Shown here piece by piece: positions 31,160 to 42,588 of a DNA stretch of 64,000 nucleotides. The notes beneath the pieces were generated by a model. It ran no database searches, was not told where the DNA came from, and saw only the letters and a list, made by a program, of their open reading frames with translations. How positions within the stretch are numbered: the first letter of the stretch is position 1; each line of letters starts with the position of its first letter. This stretch comes from Triglochin maritima. Lineage: Eukaryota > Streptophyta > Magnoliopsida > Alismatales > Juncaginaceae. The position numbers and the translations under genes were made by a program. The stretch spans positions 22,898,001 through 22,962,000 of the forward strand of contig OY821777.1 of assembly GCA_963682175.1 (NCBI GenBank), written 5' to 3'.

Positions 31160-33797
31160 TTAGAGGGCAACCTCTTGATCTTTTGCAAGATCAGTAGCAA
31201 TAATGAGTGGTAAGGTCTCATTATCCCCTAAAAAGATGTACTTAAGGTTATCGGGGAGCAGTTTAAGCTCGACCAGAGGTGGGTCCTTGTCGGATTCAGA
31301 GTTACTTTCAAGTGGCTCAAGGACCACGGGGTAAGAGGAGCAAGCACCCAGTTGTGCCTCCTCATCCAGAGATTCGCTGGCGGATTCCTCAAGATTCCTC
31401 TTCACTCACAACCTGGTCATTAGGCACCTCAATAATATGTCGATGTGAGTCGAACATGCCTAATGACTCGGGCTCATATGTGTCTTGGATGAAATTGGCT
31501 CCAACAACATCGTCGTAGAGCCCGTGTTGCTTACAAAGAGTAAAGATGTTGAAATCCGCGGTGAGGTTTCCATAACACAAACTCATCAAGCCATTGCGAC
31601 AATTGATCAAAGCATTAGATGTCGCAAGAAAAGGCCTTCCAAGGATCCCCGGAATTTGTCCTTGTGGGTTGGACAAAGGTTCAGTATCCAAGATGATGAA
31701 ATCAACTGGAAATATGAACTAACCCACTTTAATAAGGACGTCTTCCACACTCCTTCGTGGAATCTTGACGGATCTGTCATCCAACTTGAGGGTTGTCCTA
31801 GTTGGTTTAAGATCGTCTATTCCAAGGTTGACATAGACGGAGTAGGGTAGGAGGTTCACAGATGTTCCCAAATCCAATAAAACTTTAGGGATTGTCACAT
31901 TACAGATCATGCAAGAGACGGTTGGACAACCTGGGTCCTTGTATTTGACTTGCATGGGTTGTGCCAATATCGAGCTCACACTGGCGGCCAAAAATGCCTT
32001 TTGGGGAACATGGTTTCTTCTCTTAATGGTGCAAAGGTCTTTAAGGAACTTGGCATATGGTGGCATTTGTTGAACAAAATCCAACAACGGGATGTTCACC
32101 TTTACATGCCTAAGTACCTCAGCGATTTTGTCCCAATGCTCATGACGTTTTTTAGTCAACCTATGAGGGAATGGTGCCTTGGGGACATAACAATCACGAG
32201 GAGGAGTCTCAGAATTAGGTTCCTTGACAGACTCACGACCCTCCTCGGAAGACTCGCCAACAGGGTTGGCTTCAGGCATTTCCACATTGTTGTCAACAAC
32301 CCTTCCCGATCTTAAGGTATGGACAACATTAGAATGTTGGGAAGGGTCACTTTCAACATTGTGTACATTTTGCCTAGCATGGGCAGGTTGACCCCTGCGA
32401 TTTACCACAGGTTGACTCGGTAACTGACCCTTCTCGCGTTCATGGAGCTGATGAGGCAACTGTCTAACTTGCATTTCCAATGCTTTGACCGAATTATTGT
32501 TGGCCGCAAACATGGTTTGTGTGCTCTGCATGAACGCTTGAAGGGTTTGTTCAAGAGTGGGGTCCTTCGGGTCAACCCGTTGGGGTAGTGGAGTTTGGTT
32601 AGAATAACCCGACGATGAGGCCTGAGAAGGTTGGTAATTATGGTGTTGAGACCTTTGATATGGGGCTTGGTAGGTCGCCGATGGGCGTGGAGGTCGATAA
32701 GGTGGAGGTTGATGTTGAGGATGCGACCGTGCCGCCACTAGGCCCCCAAGAGAAGTTAGGATGGTTATGGCAACCCGGGTTGTAGGAGTGACTGTACGGG
32801 TCGTTACGGGGCCTCTATTGATACATCGCATTTGCATGCTCAGTATCCCTTGGAGCGTAAGCGCATTCCAAGTCATCATGGCCCGTACGTCCATGAGTAG
32901 CGACCTGAGCTATAGGAGCTCGGTCCAAATTTAAACTCTCAATCCTACACATGAGAGCAGCCAATTTTGCCTCAGACGCGATAGTTGACTCAACTTGATA
33001 TGATCCAGCCCGACCAGAAGACCTGGCAGCTGGTGGCTCTCTCATGGTGTCCCACTCAAAGGTACGTTAAGCCATTAACTCAAAGTGTCCCATGCCTCAT
33101 TGATGGGTTTCATTTGGAAATCACCATGACACATCGACTTCAACAATGTGCAGGTGTTGTAGTTGAGGCCCTCATAAACAATCTGGCACAACTGCCATAG
33201 CTCAAGTCCATGATGAGGGCACTGCTGGAGAAGGTCCTTGAACCTCTCAAAGAAAGCATGAAAATATTCAGTCTCAGTCTGATACATTTGATGTATCTGG
33301 TGCCGTATCTGTTGAGTTTTCCTTTGAGGGAAAAATCTCTTCATAAAGATAGTCACAAAGTCATCTCAAGACCAAATAGAGCTCGTCGGGAGGTTGTACA
33401 TCCATTTCTTCGTGTTATCCTTCAACGCAAAAGAAATCGTCCTCAACCGGACGGAATCCTCATCAAGCTGTTGAAGCTTGCACATGGAGCATACTTCCTC
33501 GAGTTCACATATAAAAATATACGGATCCTCCTTATTGGAAGTGAAGGTAGGAAGCATGCTCACATATTGAGGTTTCAGCTCATAGTTGTTCCCGCGAGCT
33601 GGGGGAAGAACTATGCAAGAAGGTTGCACGATCCTAATAGGATGGGTCCGCTCCCACAAAGTCATCGGTCTATCCTGTCGAGCTAAAGGTGGTGGTGCAC
33701 CAAGAACTCGATCCTGACCGAATTCCTCTTCCACTCGAGTCAGAGGAGGAGGAGAAGGAGGTCTACGTGGTGGTGGGATCGGACCGAGGTAATCCAT
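31160..33797 (-). pseudogene. E3 gag-protease polyprotein, broken
   Basis: Starts at ATG 33797 with a Pro-rich N-terminus. The retrotransposon Gag core (about 33600-33090) includes KEDPYIFICELEEVCSM, FALKDNTKKWMY, FFPQRKTQQIRHQI and CPHHGLELWQLCQIVYEGL. A TGG-to-TGA stop near 33365 and two more before 33050 interrupt it. The zinc knuckle has lost its first two cysteines (only GRTGHDDLEC remains, about 32900-32870). After a frameshift the Gln/Pro region leads to the protease DLGTSVNLLPYSVY (about 31870-31830) and ILGRPFLATSN (about 31645-31615). The pre-RT linker KDPPLVELKLLPDNLKY follows. RT follows directly. Subfamily is shared with E6. Confidence 0.87.
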
Positions 33798-34989
33798 TTA
33801 TGGACCCTGGTATCCCCCGTCACCATGAGAAGACTCGGCCTCACGCTCCAAAGGAGCGTTAGGCGGAGATGGCCGATCACCAAGACCGTCCATCTCAGAA
33901 AAATGCACTCTCTCAAGTCGAGCGCTCTCACCAGAACGAGCCCAACCTCGCATAAAATGCTCGACTCGAATCTAAAAAAACACACAACAGAAGGTGTACT
34001 CAGAGGACGAGACTACTCGTAGAAAATAGATGAGAAGAGGACTCAGATGAGGAGGGCAGAATCCTAGAGCTAGCGTGGGTAGTGGGTGAAGGTAGAAGCC
34101 TAATATAGCAAGCACAGCTGAAACAATGTAAGGCAATGGGTCCTTAGGCTAGGCGACGTCTAACTTCGAGGTCACTAGCCTCGACACGCCTAACCTCCCT
34201 ACAACGAAGACCACAATGCCCAACAAGTGATACCTGATCCGGAGATCCAGTACCTCCTACTATCGACATGGCAGACGATACTGATCTGGTCATGACTGTC
34301 TCGACTAGATTACTCTCATAGGGCGTCTGAAATCGTTAGGACCAATGTCTACTTGGTTTTAGAATTAAGGCTTTGCTTAAGAGTGAGTTTTGGGGCCAAG
34401 GAAAGGGTGATGAAATTACCCACCTTATCTTTTATGGGACAACCCCTCCTTAGTAGTGTTTTGATCCTAAATCTAGCAATCAACACTCCAATCAAACGCT
34501 CAACTCACTCTTGTCCCCATGCACCTTACTAACTAATGCATGATCGAAACATGCATTAATGAGAGATTTGGGTGCACGTACCTCACGCTATCAATCAACA
34601 ACAAAAATGTAAAGCAAAGAAAAGACAAATGCGTTCAAGGTCTACAAATGACGTACGTCCCAGAAGGCAAGAAGTCTAATTTTTTTCTTTGAGTTTTATG
34701 GTCCAAGTTGATTAAAGAGGATTTATTTTTAATCTGGGAGCAAACTAAAAGTCACAGCATGCAAGATGGTGCTCCCAGATAACTATAATGAGATAAGTAA
34801 CCACCAGAATAAAATTGGGAGAAATTGAAGCTCACCAGAACGCTGATTAGCGGTCCTTTTTGCGCAATTGTTCCCCCAGTTTCTCCAGTAGCCTCCCCTT
34901 TCTTCTTGTAACTCCTGAAACAAACCAAAACTAAAAAACAAAAATTAAAACCACTCGAATCGTCCAAACCAGCGTCTGGACAGAGCACC
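33798..34989 (-). other. E3 untranslated leader
   Basis: Leader homologous to those of E4 and E5. It has a single dyad (34838-34856) and CTGGTGAGC on the minus strand at about 34837-34829. No gene seen. Confidence 0.75.
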
Positions 34990-35007
34990 TCCCCGACAAC
35001 GGCGCCA
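34990..35007 (-). other. E3 primer-binding site
   Basis: Minus-strand TGGCGCCGTTGTCGGGGA, one mismatch to the tRNA-Asp complement, 6 nt from the LTR. Confidence 0.83.
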
Positions 35008-35013
35008 AAAACT

Positions 35014-36479
35014 TGATTGATATGTTTTAATTTACCGCAAGTGCACGACCGCGTTGAAGCGGTGGAAAATACGGGTCGATCTACAGGGAGGTGTGTCGAC
35101 TTTTGGTTGGTTCAAAGGCAAGTGGGAAAGAAAGGAGAGACAGGACTTACGATCTACACTACACTAAAATGCGAAAGGAAATGGCAAATAAGAAATAAAA
35201 CTAAACCCAAAAGGGGGTAGAGAAATAATGTGAATACAAAGAAGTGTGTAAGTGTGTGTAATCAATTTATGCTCATCACAACATGTAGTGCATGAAAATC
35301 ATAAAACTAAATCCAACTTTGCCTCCACATGAAATAAGATAACACAATATCAATAAAACATACAAGACATTAACCAAGGTAAAGGCAACAAGAGTACATG
35401 CAACTACAAATTGTGTTTCCAATATTAATTCCATCCATATCTTAACCTTATTTCCCCATAAAATAGGTCCACTAGTCTAAGCATATGCTAAGCTTCATTC
35501 AAGAGCATTATCATATCAAAGACAAGAGTGAAATCCCATTAGATGGTTATGGAAATCATGTAAGGTTCAATGGATTAAGATAATACACACACCTAATACA
35601 TCACATTATTGATATCACATATTTCTCCACCCCCAAATGGGGATGGAACTACTCACTACTCATTACACTAACTACATTAACAAAATGAAACATTATACTA
35701 AAAGGAAATTCAACTAAGCAAGAAAGGAATATTAAAGAAGCTAATTGAAATGAACATAAAAGTAAAGAAACATGCAAGAATTTAAAGACAAGATTAAAAG
35801 AAACTAAGAGCAATTATTTTATTTACATGACTCACATTACAAGTGACATTCTTCTCCACCATGAGTTTTTGCTTCAAGGCTTTTGCTCCAAGTAGAGAGA
35901 ATGCCACCAAGCAATGGGGGATTACAATAGAAGGTGAAGAGTTCTATTTATAGCCATAGAAAAAGGTAATCCAGGACAATCCCCCGGTATGGGACTAAAC
36001 AAATACCAGAAATACACTAAATACACACAAATACACGCCCCACATAAATCTTAGCGGATCCAGATCAAAAGTGACCGCCAATTAGCGGTCTTGGACCGCT
36101 AATTAGCTGTCTACAATGTTCGGATCGCTCTGGATGTTCTTCTGGGCTTTTCTGTATGTGTTTGTTTGTCTTTGATGCATCTGCCTTGCTTGTTGGAGCT
36201 CCAACCCAAATTGAATTGCCAAAATACTCCCCATGATGGTGTGGAGTATTCTTGTTTGCTCATTGGTCCTTCTATCTTGCATTCAGGTCCTTTGATCTTG
36301 CATCTTAGTCCCCGAGTCTCTCAACTCAGTCATTTTTCCTTCTTCTAGGTCCTTTCATGCCTCTTCTCATGAAACCTCTTTATTTCTGAAATTCAAACAT
36401 AAAGATCGTTATGTAGCATTGTTTAGGTGAAAGATAATGGATATAATATACAAATGTAAGCGTGAAATGATGTCAATCA
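35014..36479 (-). repeat. E3 5' LTR
   Basis: TGATTGATATG ... GATGTCAATCA, followed by the AGGTG duplication (36480-36484). TATA at 35945-35952 and a USE variant GTCCCATACCG at 35985-35995 keep the 32-nt gap. Dyads lie at 36073-36112. Confidence 0.9.
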
Positions 36480-36484
36480 AGGTG
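36480..36484. other. Target-site duplication of E3, right copy
   Basis: AGGTG immediately after the LTR end, equal to 11236-11240. Confidence 0.85.
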
Positions 36485-37216
36485 CATAGAGGAGAAGATG
36501 GGAAGACTCAGATGAGAAGGAATGACTCAGGGAGAAGGGAAGCAGTCTTTATGCTACGACGGGTAGGTAATAGTAGAAGCACACAAGCAAACAAGGCTCA
36601 AAGAACGTAAGGTCACTATAGGTCCTTACAGCTAGAGAACGCCTAACTACGAGGTCATGCGGCCTCAATACGCCTTACCTCCTGATGACTAAGACTACCA
36701 AGCCCAAAAAGTGAGCCAAGATCCGGAGATCTTGTCTCTCCTACCATCGACAGAGTGGGCGACGCCAATCAGGCCATGACGGTCGTGACCGGATCACTCT
36801 CCTAATGCACCCGAGATCCTTAAGGGCCAATGTCTAATTGATTTTAAAATTAAGATTTTGATTAGTGTGATTTTTGGGGCAACGGAAAGGGTGATGAAAT
36901 CCCCCACCTTATCTTATATGGGACAACCCCTCCTTAGCAGCGTTTTGGAGTCTTAATCTAGAAATCAACTCTCCAAATAAACGCTCAACTCACACTTATT
37001 TCAATTCAATTATTACTAACTAATGCGTGGTCAAATAAAATACGGAATTAGATATGGAAATGCGTACCTCACGCCAGCGCTCAACAACTGAAAGTAAAGC
37101 TAAAATAAAAGTATATGATACATGACCTAAACAAGCAAGAATGCCTAATCTTTTACTTTGAGTTTTTGTTGCCAAGTTGATTAAAATGGGATTGATTATT
37201 GATCTGGAGCCAACCT
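36485..37216 (-). other. E2 leader, gag-proximal piece
   Basis: Homologous to leaders at 34020-34720 and 27780-28500 and in the same orientation. It continues E2's gag region across the E3 insertion and is cut again at about 37217 by X1. No gene. Confidence 0.75.
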
Positions 37217-38399
37217 TAAAGGAATGTGTTCAAAAAGTTTATTTTTATATGTTAATTATTATGAATTGGAAGTGCAAACATTTTGTTCCTTGATTAATTT
37301 ATTTGTCTTTTGGACGTGATAAGGAAGAGGCTCTTGGTCCTTAATTGTAAAGCTCTAAAAGATAATTGTTTACAATAATCAAAGGTTATTCACAATCATG
37401 GTAATTGACATGGAACAGTAATTACCGAGAAAAGATTGTCGTGTTGGTCAACGATTATTTTAGCACTACAAATATTGACGACACGAGTATATAAAAGAGG
37501 AAAATTGTTACTTTTATATAAAAGTGCAACATTATAGATTTGTGTTATGTGTCATTAATGTTTTTATTGTGTCTTGAATCCTAAGATACGAGACTTATGT
37601 CTTTTCACATAAGAAGTGTTCAATTTGATTATTGTCAAAAGCTATCAATGAGCATAGTGATAAAAGCAAAAGTTGGTTGCGCTCGACTTGTGCTGGAAAG
37701 GATAGCTAGCCAAAAGATTATCATTGCCCCTCTTAATTTGAGTGATCATATTAGTTGGTCACTTGATAAAGCAAAATTATAATGTGCACAATGTGACTTG
37801 AGTTAAGTTACATATTTATAATTAGCTTAAGAGATCAAGAAATGAATATATAATACAAAGGTAACACATTTCTACCCTGTATATATTAATATCATGTGGC
37901 AACAGGTAGACACAAGTGATGTGTGAACATCACTAAATGGATCGTGTTTAGTTCGAGTGAACAAGACATCTATGCTAATTGGGTAACTATAATGTGTAGC
38001 TAGATACCGCTTATAGTTTGTGTTATTAAGTATTTAATATCATTGCCAATATAGCTTAGATCCTCCTTTAGGTCACACCACAAAACTGGGAAACAAAAAA
38101 CTTGATTTTGTATTCATATGGTGTATCGGGTTTCATGTGAAATGGGATACACATGGTGAATCAATAAAATCAATATGTCATGAAAATTGACATAATTATA
38201 ATCATGAATAAATTCATATGAGATGTATGTATTATGTGGTGTAATGTTTTACATATGATAATATATTACGTGAAATATGAATTTGCTAAAACCCCAAAGA
38301 TCAAATTTTGTTGGATTTAAATCCAAAATTTGATAAAGGCAAAAATCGGAAAAAATGGTCGAACATTTTCAGAGACCAGTAGACCAGAAATTCACAGTA

Positions 38400-38770
38400 G
38401 TTGTTGGGTATGTGAACGGTGGACCAGAATGACGCTTGGGTCGAGCAAAAAATTCCAGGAACTGTTTCTGGGATTGAGCGGTCGACTGGTTGAAGTCGTG
38501 GTTCAACCAAAAACTTCTAGGAGATTCCGCAAACTCTTCTTGTTAGTAATCTGTCGACCGACTTGTGGCTCAGTCCGACCAAAAACATCCAGTAGTCGTT
38601 TCTCGTGTTGAATTGGTTGACCATTTATGCATTCTGTTCGACCATAAAATCACAGTTGCTTTGGTAGCGTGTGATTGGTCGACCACCTGGTTTCAAGGTC
38701 CAACCGAAATTGCAATTAACTACCAATCAGTTGACCGGTGTGCAAGATTTGGTCGACCGGTGAGCACGTT
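38400..38770. repeat. Degenerate tandem repeat with GTCGACC/GACC cores
   Basis: Four to five diverged units of roughly 60-70 bp. Each has a GGTCGACC- or GGTTGACC-like core, then a second GACC or CCAACC core about 25 bp on, then an A-rich tail. Good examples start near 38469, 38540, 38611 and 38672. Confidence 0.5.
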
Positions 38771-38803
38771 TTTGCCAGAATTAATTAAGGGATTGATGGT
38801 GAT

Positions 38804-40367
38804 TGATTGATTCGTTTTAATTAACTGCAAGTGCACGACTACATTGAAGCGGTGGCAAATACGGGTTGATCCATAGGGAGGTGTGACAACTTTAGTTTGT
38901 TCGAAGGCGAGTGCGAACGAAATGAGAGAAACGAATTATGATCTAAACTACACTACAATACGAAAGGAAATGGGAAATACGCAATAAAACTAAACCCCAT
39001 AGAGTGTAGAGAAAGAATGTGAATATAAAGATATGTGTATGTGTGTGTGTGTTCAATTAAGCTAATCACAACATGTAATGCATGAATATCATAAAACTAA
39101 ATCCATCTTTGCCTCCACATGAAATAAGATAACACAATATCATTAAAACATACAAGACAATAATTAGAATGAAGCTAAATGAACTCATATATAAAGACCA
39201 AACCTCACTATGCCTCCACATGAAAAAAGATTTAGACAATCATTAAACCATACAAGACATTAACCAATGTAAAGGCAACAAGAGTACATGCAACTACAAG
39301 CCATGTTCCTATATCAATTCCATCCATATCCTCACCTCATCATTCCCCATAAAAAAGGTCAACTAATCTAAGCATATGCTAAGCTTCATTCAAGAGCATT
39401 AGCATATCAAAGACAAGAGTGAAATCCCATTAGATGGTTATGAAAATCATGTAAGGTTCAAAGGATTAGGATAACACACACCTAATACATCACATATTCA
39501 TATCACATATTTCTCCAGCCCCCAAATGGGGATGGAACTACTCACACATATTTAAACTACAACCTACATTAACAACATGAAACATTCCACTGAAAGGAAA
39601 TTAAACTAAGCAAACAAGAAATATTAAAGAAGCTAAAAGGACATAAAACTAAAGAAGCTTGCAATACATATGAAAGGAAATTAAACGAAGAAGGAAACAA
39701 CATAAACAAAGGAAACCATCTATTATTACTCACTCAATTACAAGTAGCCTCTCTCCACAAGGGGTTTTTGCTTCAAGGCTTTTACTCCTAGTAGAGTGGA
39801 TGGCCACCAAAAGAGTGAACGGATACAAGATAGGAGGGAGAGTTCTATTATAGCCATAGAAAAAGGTAATCCGGGAGAATCCCGCGGTATCAGACTAAAC
39901 ATATACCAGAAATAGACTAAATACACTCTAATACTTCCCACAGAAATCTTAGCGGATCCGGACCAACCCGGACTGCCAATCAGTGGTCCCAGACCGGTAA
40001 TTGGCGGTCTACAGGGTTTGGATCGCGCTGGGCTTTTCTGGATGTCTTTGTTTGTCTTTGATGCATCTACTTCGCTTCTTGTAGCTCCGGCCCGAATAGA
40101 ATTGCCAAAATACTCCCCATGATGGTGTGGAGTATTCTTGTTTGCTCATTGGTCCTTCGATCTTACATTCAGGTCCTTCGATCTTGCATCTTAATCCTCG
40201 AGTCTCTCAACTCAGTCCTTTTTTCCAGCTTTTTAGGTCCTTTTATGCCTCTTGTCTTCAAACCTATTTATTTCTGAAATTCAAACATTAAACTCGTTAC
40301 GTAGCATTGTTTAGGTGAAAGATAATGGATTTAAGATACAAATGTAAGCATGAAATGATGTCAATCA
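38804..40367 (-). repeat. Solo LTR inserted in X1
   Basis: TGATTGATTCG ... GATGTCAATCA with no internal region. Flanks GTGAT and TTGAT form an imperfect 5-bp duplication. Its TATA is damaged (CTATTATAG) and its USE is diverged. A degraded dyad pair lies near 39970. Confidence 0.82.
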
Positions 40368-40955
40368 TTGATCATGAGCTGGATTTATTCCAATTGTGGT
40401 CAAACGTATTTGAGGATGATTATGTGTCAATTTGTGATTGGTTTTAGGGAGACAAAGCCAAGAGATAATGGGTTAATACGTAGCCCATGATGTGGGTTTG
40501 GGAGAGTTGATAAATAGGTCTCCTCTCCATACTTGTTTCACGTGAATGCAAAATTCTCTCTCTCCCTAACCTCCCAACAAATCCATCCAAATTTCCCTTG
40601 ATTATTTCAACATTTGGAGATTAAATCTAAGGGAGCTTAGACGAGTTATTATCTAGATTCTAAGCTTAATTAGAGATTTATTGGCTAGCTCATTTCTCTC
40701 TAATATTGTTTAGAGTTGGGAGAACACTTGGAGGCGAAACAACCGGCGATTCGACATGCGACACAACTCCAGATCTTCATAAAGGTTTTGGAGAACCTTT
40801 GGGTATGATCCTCTTTTTTTTAATATATATGTAGATTATATGATATTAGAATAAATATAAAACAATGTACATGAGATTGTTGAAAATATGGAAATCGATA
40901 TTGTATGCATGTATAATTTTTAAAAAATATACACATACATAGGGACAAGAAATCC

Positions 40956-41228
40956 TTCACAAACTACAGGTAAAAACAAGACAAATTGAGCCCAAGACCA
41001 GTATATTGCGTGTATAAACAGACCAAAGAAAAAAGGAGGAAAATGGAGCTCACCAGACAGCCAGTTAGCGGTCTCAGGCCGCTGATTGGTGGTCTGTGAG
41101 TCTCTCTTCTCGTCCAAACTTCTCCTGGGTACTTTCCTTGATTTTAGAGCCTCCTGAAACAATGAAAAACTACAAACAAAAAAATAAATCCACTCGAATC
41201 GTCCAAACCAGAGTCTGGACTGAGTTCC
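40956..41228 (-). other. E2 leader, primer-site-proximal piece
   Basis: Contains paired dyads (41056-41098), the splice-donor-like CTGGTGAGC on the minus strand, and the conserved stretch leading to the primer site. Confidence 0.72.
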
Positions 41229-41246
41229 TCCCCGACAACGGTGCCA
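41229..41246 (-). other. E2 primer-binding site
   Basis: Minus-strand TGGCACCGTTGTCGGGGA, two mismatches to the tRNA-Asp complement, 6 nt from the LTR start at 41253. Confidence 0.78.
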
Positions 41247-41252
41247 AAAACT

Positions 41253-42238
41253 TGTTAAACGTTTTATTACTTAACCGCAAGTGCACAACAATCCGTTAAG
41301 ACAGGGAAAGTACAGGTCGATCCATAGGGAGGGGAGTAGTCTCTGGTTTGTCAGAAATCATGTGGCAAAATAGGGGAGAAGAGATATGGTTACACGAAAG
41401 TAGAGTACACAAAACTAGTAGTTAACAAATGCAAAAGAAAACAACTAAAGATTGACTTAAACTAACTAAAGACCTTATAACGAGATTTGCATCAAGGAAA
41501 AGAAACCCCTAAGGGGTGGAGTGTGTGCACATATGAAGTGAAATAAGTGATGAATGATGCATGTAAGCATTTATGTGTGTGTGTCTTCATGCATAGGAAG
41601 TGTCTAAAGATGTGGCAAAACCTATCAATCCATTCACACAACGTATCGACAATTACAACTTCATTATCATGAGACTAGGGTCAGCATGATAAGTGTCTAA
41701 GGATATGGCAAGACTCATCAAAAACCATGAACTCATGTGAAGAACAAAGCTAAGTATGGGAGGTGTCTAAATCTTATGGCAAAACTCATCAAAACAAAGT
41801 TTCCTCAATTAAGAAAACACAAATACAAACACATAACTAACATGTAACATATTCAACAGGAAATTTCATTTAATAAACATGAGGAAACTAAACATTGAAA
41901 GTATCTAAATCTTATGGCAAAACCCATCAAAAATCCCCAACATGTAGATGATTAAAAGACCCACGATGAACAAATACAAGTCTACACAATCAAAAATTCA
42001 TCAAACGTCCAAACTTCACAACATATATGTACACCATCTCCACCTCCAAAGGGGATGGAACTACTCACTAATCATTAAGCTAACTATTATGTTAAGAGTA
42101 GAAAACAAGCTAACCTGCAAACAATAAAAGAGGCACAACATGAACAAAAAAGATTTATTTTATTCATGACTCACATGACAAGTAGCATCTCCCCACTTGA
42201 GTTTTTGCTCCAAGGCTTTACTCTAAGTAGAAGGATTA
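41253..42238 (-). repeat. E2 5' LTR, truncated
   Basis: Starts TGTTAAACG and holds U5 and R, but stops near 42238 before the TATA box, where a plus-strand LTR of E6 begins. The U3 half is missing. Confidence 0.78.
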
Positions 42239-42588
42239 GTCTAATACCAGGGGATTATCCCTGATTGCCTTTTTCTTTGACTATAAATAGAACTCCTCCT
42301 CCTCCCTCGTATTCATCACTCTCTAGGTGGTCATACTCTCTACTAGGAGTAAAAGCCTTGAAGCAAGCACCATGGTGGAGAGACGCTACTTGTATTGTGA
42401 GTATGAAATTAATAAAGTTTTCTTTACTTATGTTGCTTCTTTCGTAGTTTAATTTTCTTTCATATATCTTGCAAGCTTCTTTAGTTTTATGTACTTTTAG
42501 ATTCTTTAATATTTCTTGCTTGCTTAGTTTAATTTCCTTTCAGTAGAACGTTTGATTTTGTAAATATAGGTTGTAGTGTAATGATTAG
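42239..42588 (+). repeat. E6 5' LTR, part 1
   Basis: Begins inside U3 at a mutated USE position (TCTAATACC), with TATAAATA at 42282-42289. It stops at ATTAG (42584-42588), the target-site duplication of E7. It resumes at 51117. Confidence 0.8.

Larger units (their letters stand above)
11241..36479 (-). mobile_element. E3: near full-length Athila-like element with pol, split by E4/E5
   Basis: Minus-strand order: 5' LTR (36479-35014), primer site (35007-34990), leader, gag-protease (33797-31160), RT (31159-30326), RNase H and integrase (15972-14337), 3' spacer and 3' LTR (12784-11241). A 14.35-kb block (15973-30325) interrupts pol, leaving about 10.9 kb of the element itself. The two LTRs share private variants (TGATTGATATG, GTTCGGATCGCTCTGGA-like U3) and the flanks are AGGTG on both sides, which shows that they belong to one insertion. 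Confidence 0.88.
37217..40955. mobile_element. X1: unclassified insertion in E2 leader, split by a solo LTR
   Basis: Sequence at 37217-38803 and 40368-40955 has no counterpart elsewhere in the window, while leader sequence of E2 resumes at about 40956. The boundaries come from alignment with other leaders and are approximate. It contains TATATAAAAG-like motifs (about 37488 and 37520), a degenerate repeat (38400-38770), and a promoter-like GATAAATAGG (about 40510). It could be an LTR or a truncated copy of another retroelement family. No coding domain is recognised. Confidence 0.5.
4818..42238 (-). mobile_element. E2: Athila-like gag-protease element, heavily interrupted
   Basis: Read on the minus strand the parts are: truncated 5' LTR (42238-41253), primer site (41246-41229), leader (41228-40956, then 37216-36480), gag-protease (11221-8392), 3' spacer (8391-8072 and 7494-6233) and 3' LTR (6232-4818). 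Insertions E3 (11241-36479), X1 (37217-40955) and a filler (7495-8071) break it up. Continuity of the leader is supported by E3's target-site duplication and by alignment with other leaders. Confidence 0.75.

Noticed and set aside
37597..37782. 61-codon frame in X1
   Set aside because: No recognisable domain, no conserved copy in the window, length expected by chance.
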